A DNA stretch of 64,000 nt from Helopsaltes ochotensis (lineage: Eukaryota > Chordata > Aves > Passeriformes > Locustellidae), in the NCBI GenBank assembly GCA_013400155.1, contig VXBM01000428.1, forward strand, positions 530,038-594,037, written 5' to 3'. Each line of letters begins with the position of its first letter. Position 1 is the stretch's first letter. A program made the position numbers and the translations under genes. Positions 62,055-64,000 of the stretch are shown one piece after another. Under the pieces are notes generated by a model. The model searched no databases and was not told the DNA's origin. It worked only from the letters and a program-made list of their open reading frames with translations.

Positions 62055-64000
62055 GTAAGCATAACTTAAAGTTCTTTTTCTTTTCTGTAATAGATGTGAA
62101 ATGGCTCTGATGATTGAATTTTGCTGCTGTTCACAGATAGTTAAACCAATGTTTTCCAGATTGGCACAGTCCGTATTTGGCAGGGTTGGGGGGTTTTTTT
62201 GGGTTTTTTTTGTGGTTTTGTTTTTTTGGGTTTTTTTCTCCTTCATTTCTTTTCTTTCTTCTGCCAAATGATTCTCCCTACAGGATTTAAGGGTAGGACC
62301 CAGCCTGTAGCAGATGACACCTGCACAGCACTTCCTAGCAAAGCGATACTGTACTTTACAGAAACCATGCAACATGCTGCCAGCGACCTCCGTGGCAGGG
62401 AAACTTCACTACTTCACTTTCGTAGCGGTTTGTCTGTTTGTTTACAGTTAGACTAGAGTGTAAGAACAGAAATGCAATTAGACACTGCTTTTTGTCTGTC
62501 CTGTCGGATTCTTTTAAAGTACTTGCAAGGCTTTAAGTCTGTGTGTTGTCAGCGGAGATCATGTGCACTGGACGTGCTGAATATAGTATCATGACTTACT
62601 GAGATAAATTCAGAGCTGGGATATAAGCCCAAAGCAAGAGTCAAACCTGCAATGAGCTGTCAGTTACCAGCTCTGTAAATCGCTGAAATTAAACCTATTT
62701 CCATTAGCTAACTCACATGTCAGACACCCTGAGGTACCTTTTTGGCACTGTATGCATTTATTATTTATGTGTCTAAAAGCTGGGTAGGAACCACGCTGCT
62801 CAGCACTTGAATCTTATATTTGCCTGTCACTTCTGTGTTAACGGTGAAGATCTGCAATTTGAGCAATGAAATGTAGCAGTATTTCACTCCTCTGATTACA
62901 CTAGAATTGGCACGAGAGTGGGAGGGAAAGAGAGCTGAAAGGTTTTTTTTTTTCTATTATTGTTTCCTACAGTATTATTTAAAGGAAGAAGGAAAGCCGC
63001 ACACTTGTTCCTCTTTGACTTTTTATCTATATTGCAAAGAAAGCATAGTGCTACTACTGTAAAATACTAATCCCATTGCGTCTGTTAAATCACATGTTTT
63101 GTGTGATTGGTTATTTGTTTTGGCCTGACAAAGAAATTTTATTGGGATTTAATGCCATTTCTCTCTTAGAAGAGGAGTAAGTTAAAGGATATCCCATGGG
63201 CAAGTCACAAGGTTTTAAATTTAAAGCTCACAAAGCAATATTAGTACTAGAGTTTGCGCAGCCTGTTAAAAAATTATTCTTGGCAAAAACTCTGCAACTA
63301 TCATTTTATTAGTTAACAGACCCTTAGAGATAATTTGGAACTGGGCCAGAGTGGATATGTTTTTCCTACAGACCCGATCTGTAGCTGGCAAATTTCTGAC
63401 AAGGTTTTTTTGTCAATTAGCAGAGTTGTACAATTACATGATCCTCATGCAAAACAAATCAGTTTTGCTCAGTGCTCAGAGCAAATAATGAAGGAGAGTT
63501 TAGAGTGTGGGTTGCAGAGCTCTGCGCTTCCATGCACGCTCTCCTTCCCACCCCCAACTTGATGAGAAGTCCTCATGCAAAGAGAAGCCTTTCCGGGCGA
63601 TTTACAGTGAGTGGATGGGGAATGACAGAGGTGGTAATGAGAGACGGGGCTTTTACCGGGCTGTCAGTGGCGTGCATCCAGCTCAAACTAGTGCTGGCCT
63701 GAAGTCACCCCTGCCTGACAGCTCATTGCTGCCGTGCTGGGGTGGTCACAGCTGGTCCTAAGGACAGGTGTGAACCTCAGAGGGACAGGATGAACAAGCC
63801 TGTAGAAATATTGGCTTCCACTGGAGGGACTGTAGTGCTGGAGCAGAGCTGAGGTGAAGAGCTGTAAGATGACTGCACAGGTAACAAGTCTCTTCATCAA
63901 ATTAATGTATAGCCTTTAATGATATCTTCTACCTGTAGGGGTTGTGTCTTTCAAAGTGCTTCCAGTTGCCATAAAATCAAATATATCACCTGACTGATGA
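62055..64000 (+). other. Putative first intron (start)
   Basis: The intron begins with GTAAGC and continues past the window end. It contains a G/T-rich low-complexity patch at 62183-62237 (runs of T alternating with GGG) and no supported exon. Open frames of about 75-85 codons on the plus strand at 63335-63761 overlap each other in different frames and lack splice context. Confidence 0.5.

Noticed and set aside
62183..62230. G-quadruplex in the first intron
   Set aside because: There are enough G-runs only if a very long T loop is allowed; it is low-complexity G/T sequence.
1..64000. CRISPR array, bacterial operon, phage or tRNA gene
   Set aside because: No regularly spaced repeats, ribosome-binding-site-led gene strings or foldable tRNA were found; repeats and splice signals point to vertebrate nuclear DNA.

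Overview
This window looks like an AT-rich, largely non-coding stretch of a bird (or close sauropsid) nuclear genome. The main evidence is several 3' pieces of CR1 LINEs in both orientations, one with the ATTCTATG-type tail, plus compact LTR-like blocks and simple repeats. Nothing in it is prokaryotic: there are no operons, CRISPR arrays or recognisable rRNA/tRNA genes.

Layout. The left end (1-8.1 kb) holds several open, splice-flanked minus-strand segments that could be the 3' part of an unrecognised minus-strand gene (stop codon at 542-544, AATAAA at 371-376). From 8 to 28 kb the DNA is mostly plain intergenic or intronic sequence. It contains an 84-nt T homopolymer (6271-6354, just before this block), a ~330-bp element with inverted ends (10535-10866), a 58-bp perfect tandem duplication (19207-19322), an antisense CR1 (20422-20725) and a tRNA-SINE-like relic. 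A repeat nest at 28.0-28.94 kb combines a minus-strand solo-LTR-like block, a CR1 3' end, and two CR1 ends facing each other as a 24-bp perfect inverted repeat. A strong G-quadruplex motif lies at 32651-32677. The longest CR1 (35735-36884) keeps decayed reverse-transcriptase motifs, and further CR1 3' ends lie at 41555-41956 and 48830-49222.

Between 45.0 and 55.9 kb, four plus-strand segments with good splice-site context join in a consistent reading phase. An LTR (45681-46030) and a CR1 lie in the implied introns. I do not recognise the product, and because open frames plus splice-like hexamers also arise by chance in AT-rich DNA, this is a hypothesis.

The clearest functional feature is at the right end. 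A CpG island (about 61.25-61.83 kb, interrupted by a 210-nt assembly gap) carries a promoter and a non-coding first exon that ends at a strong splice donor at 62054/62055. This marks the 5' end of a plus-strand gene whose coding part lies beyond the window. The exon contains a 48-nt T run. The 55.9-61.2 kb block before it shows no coding signal that I trust.
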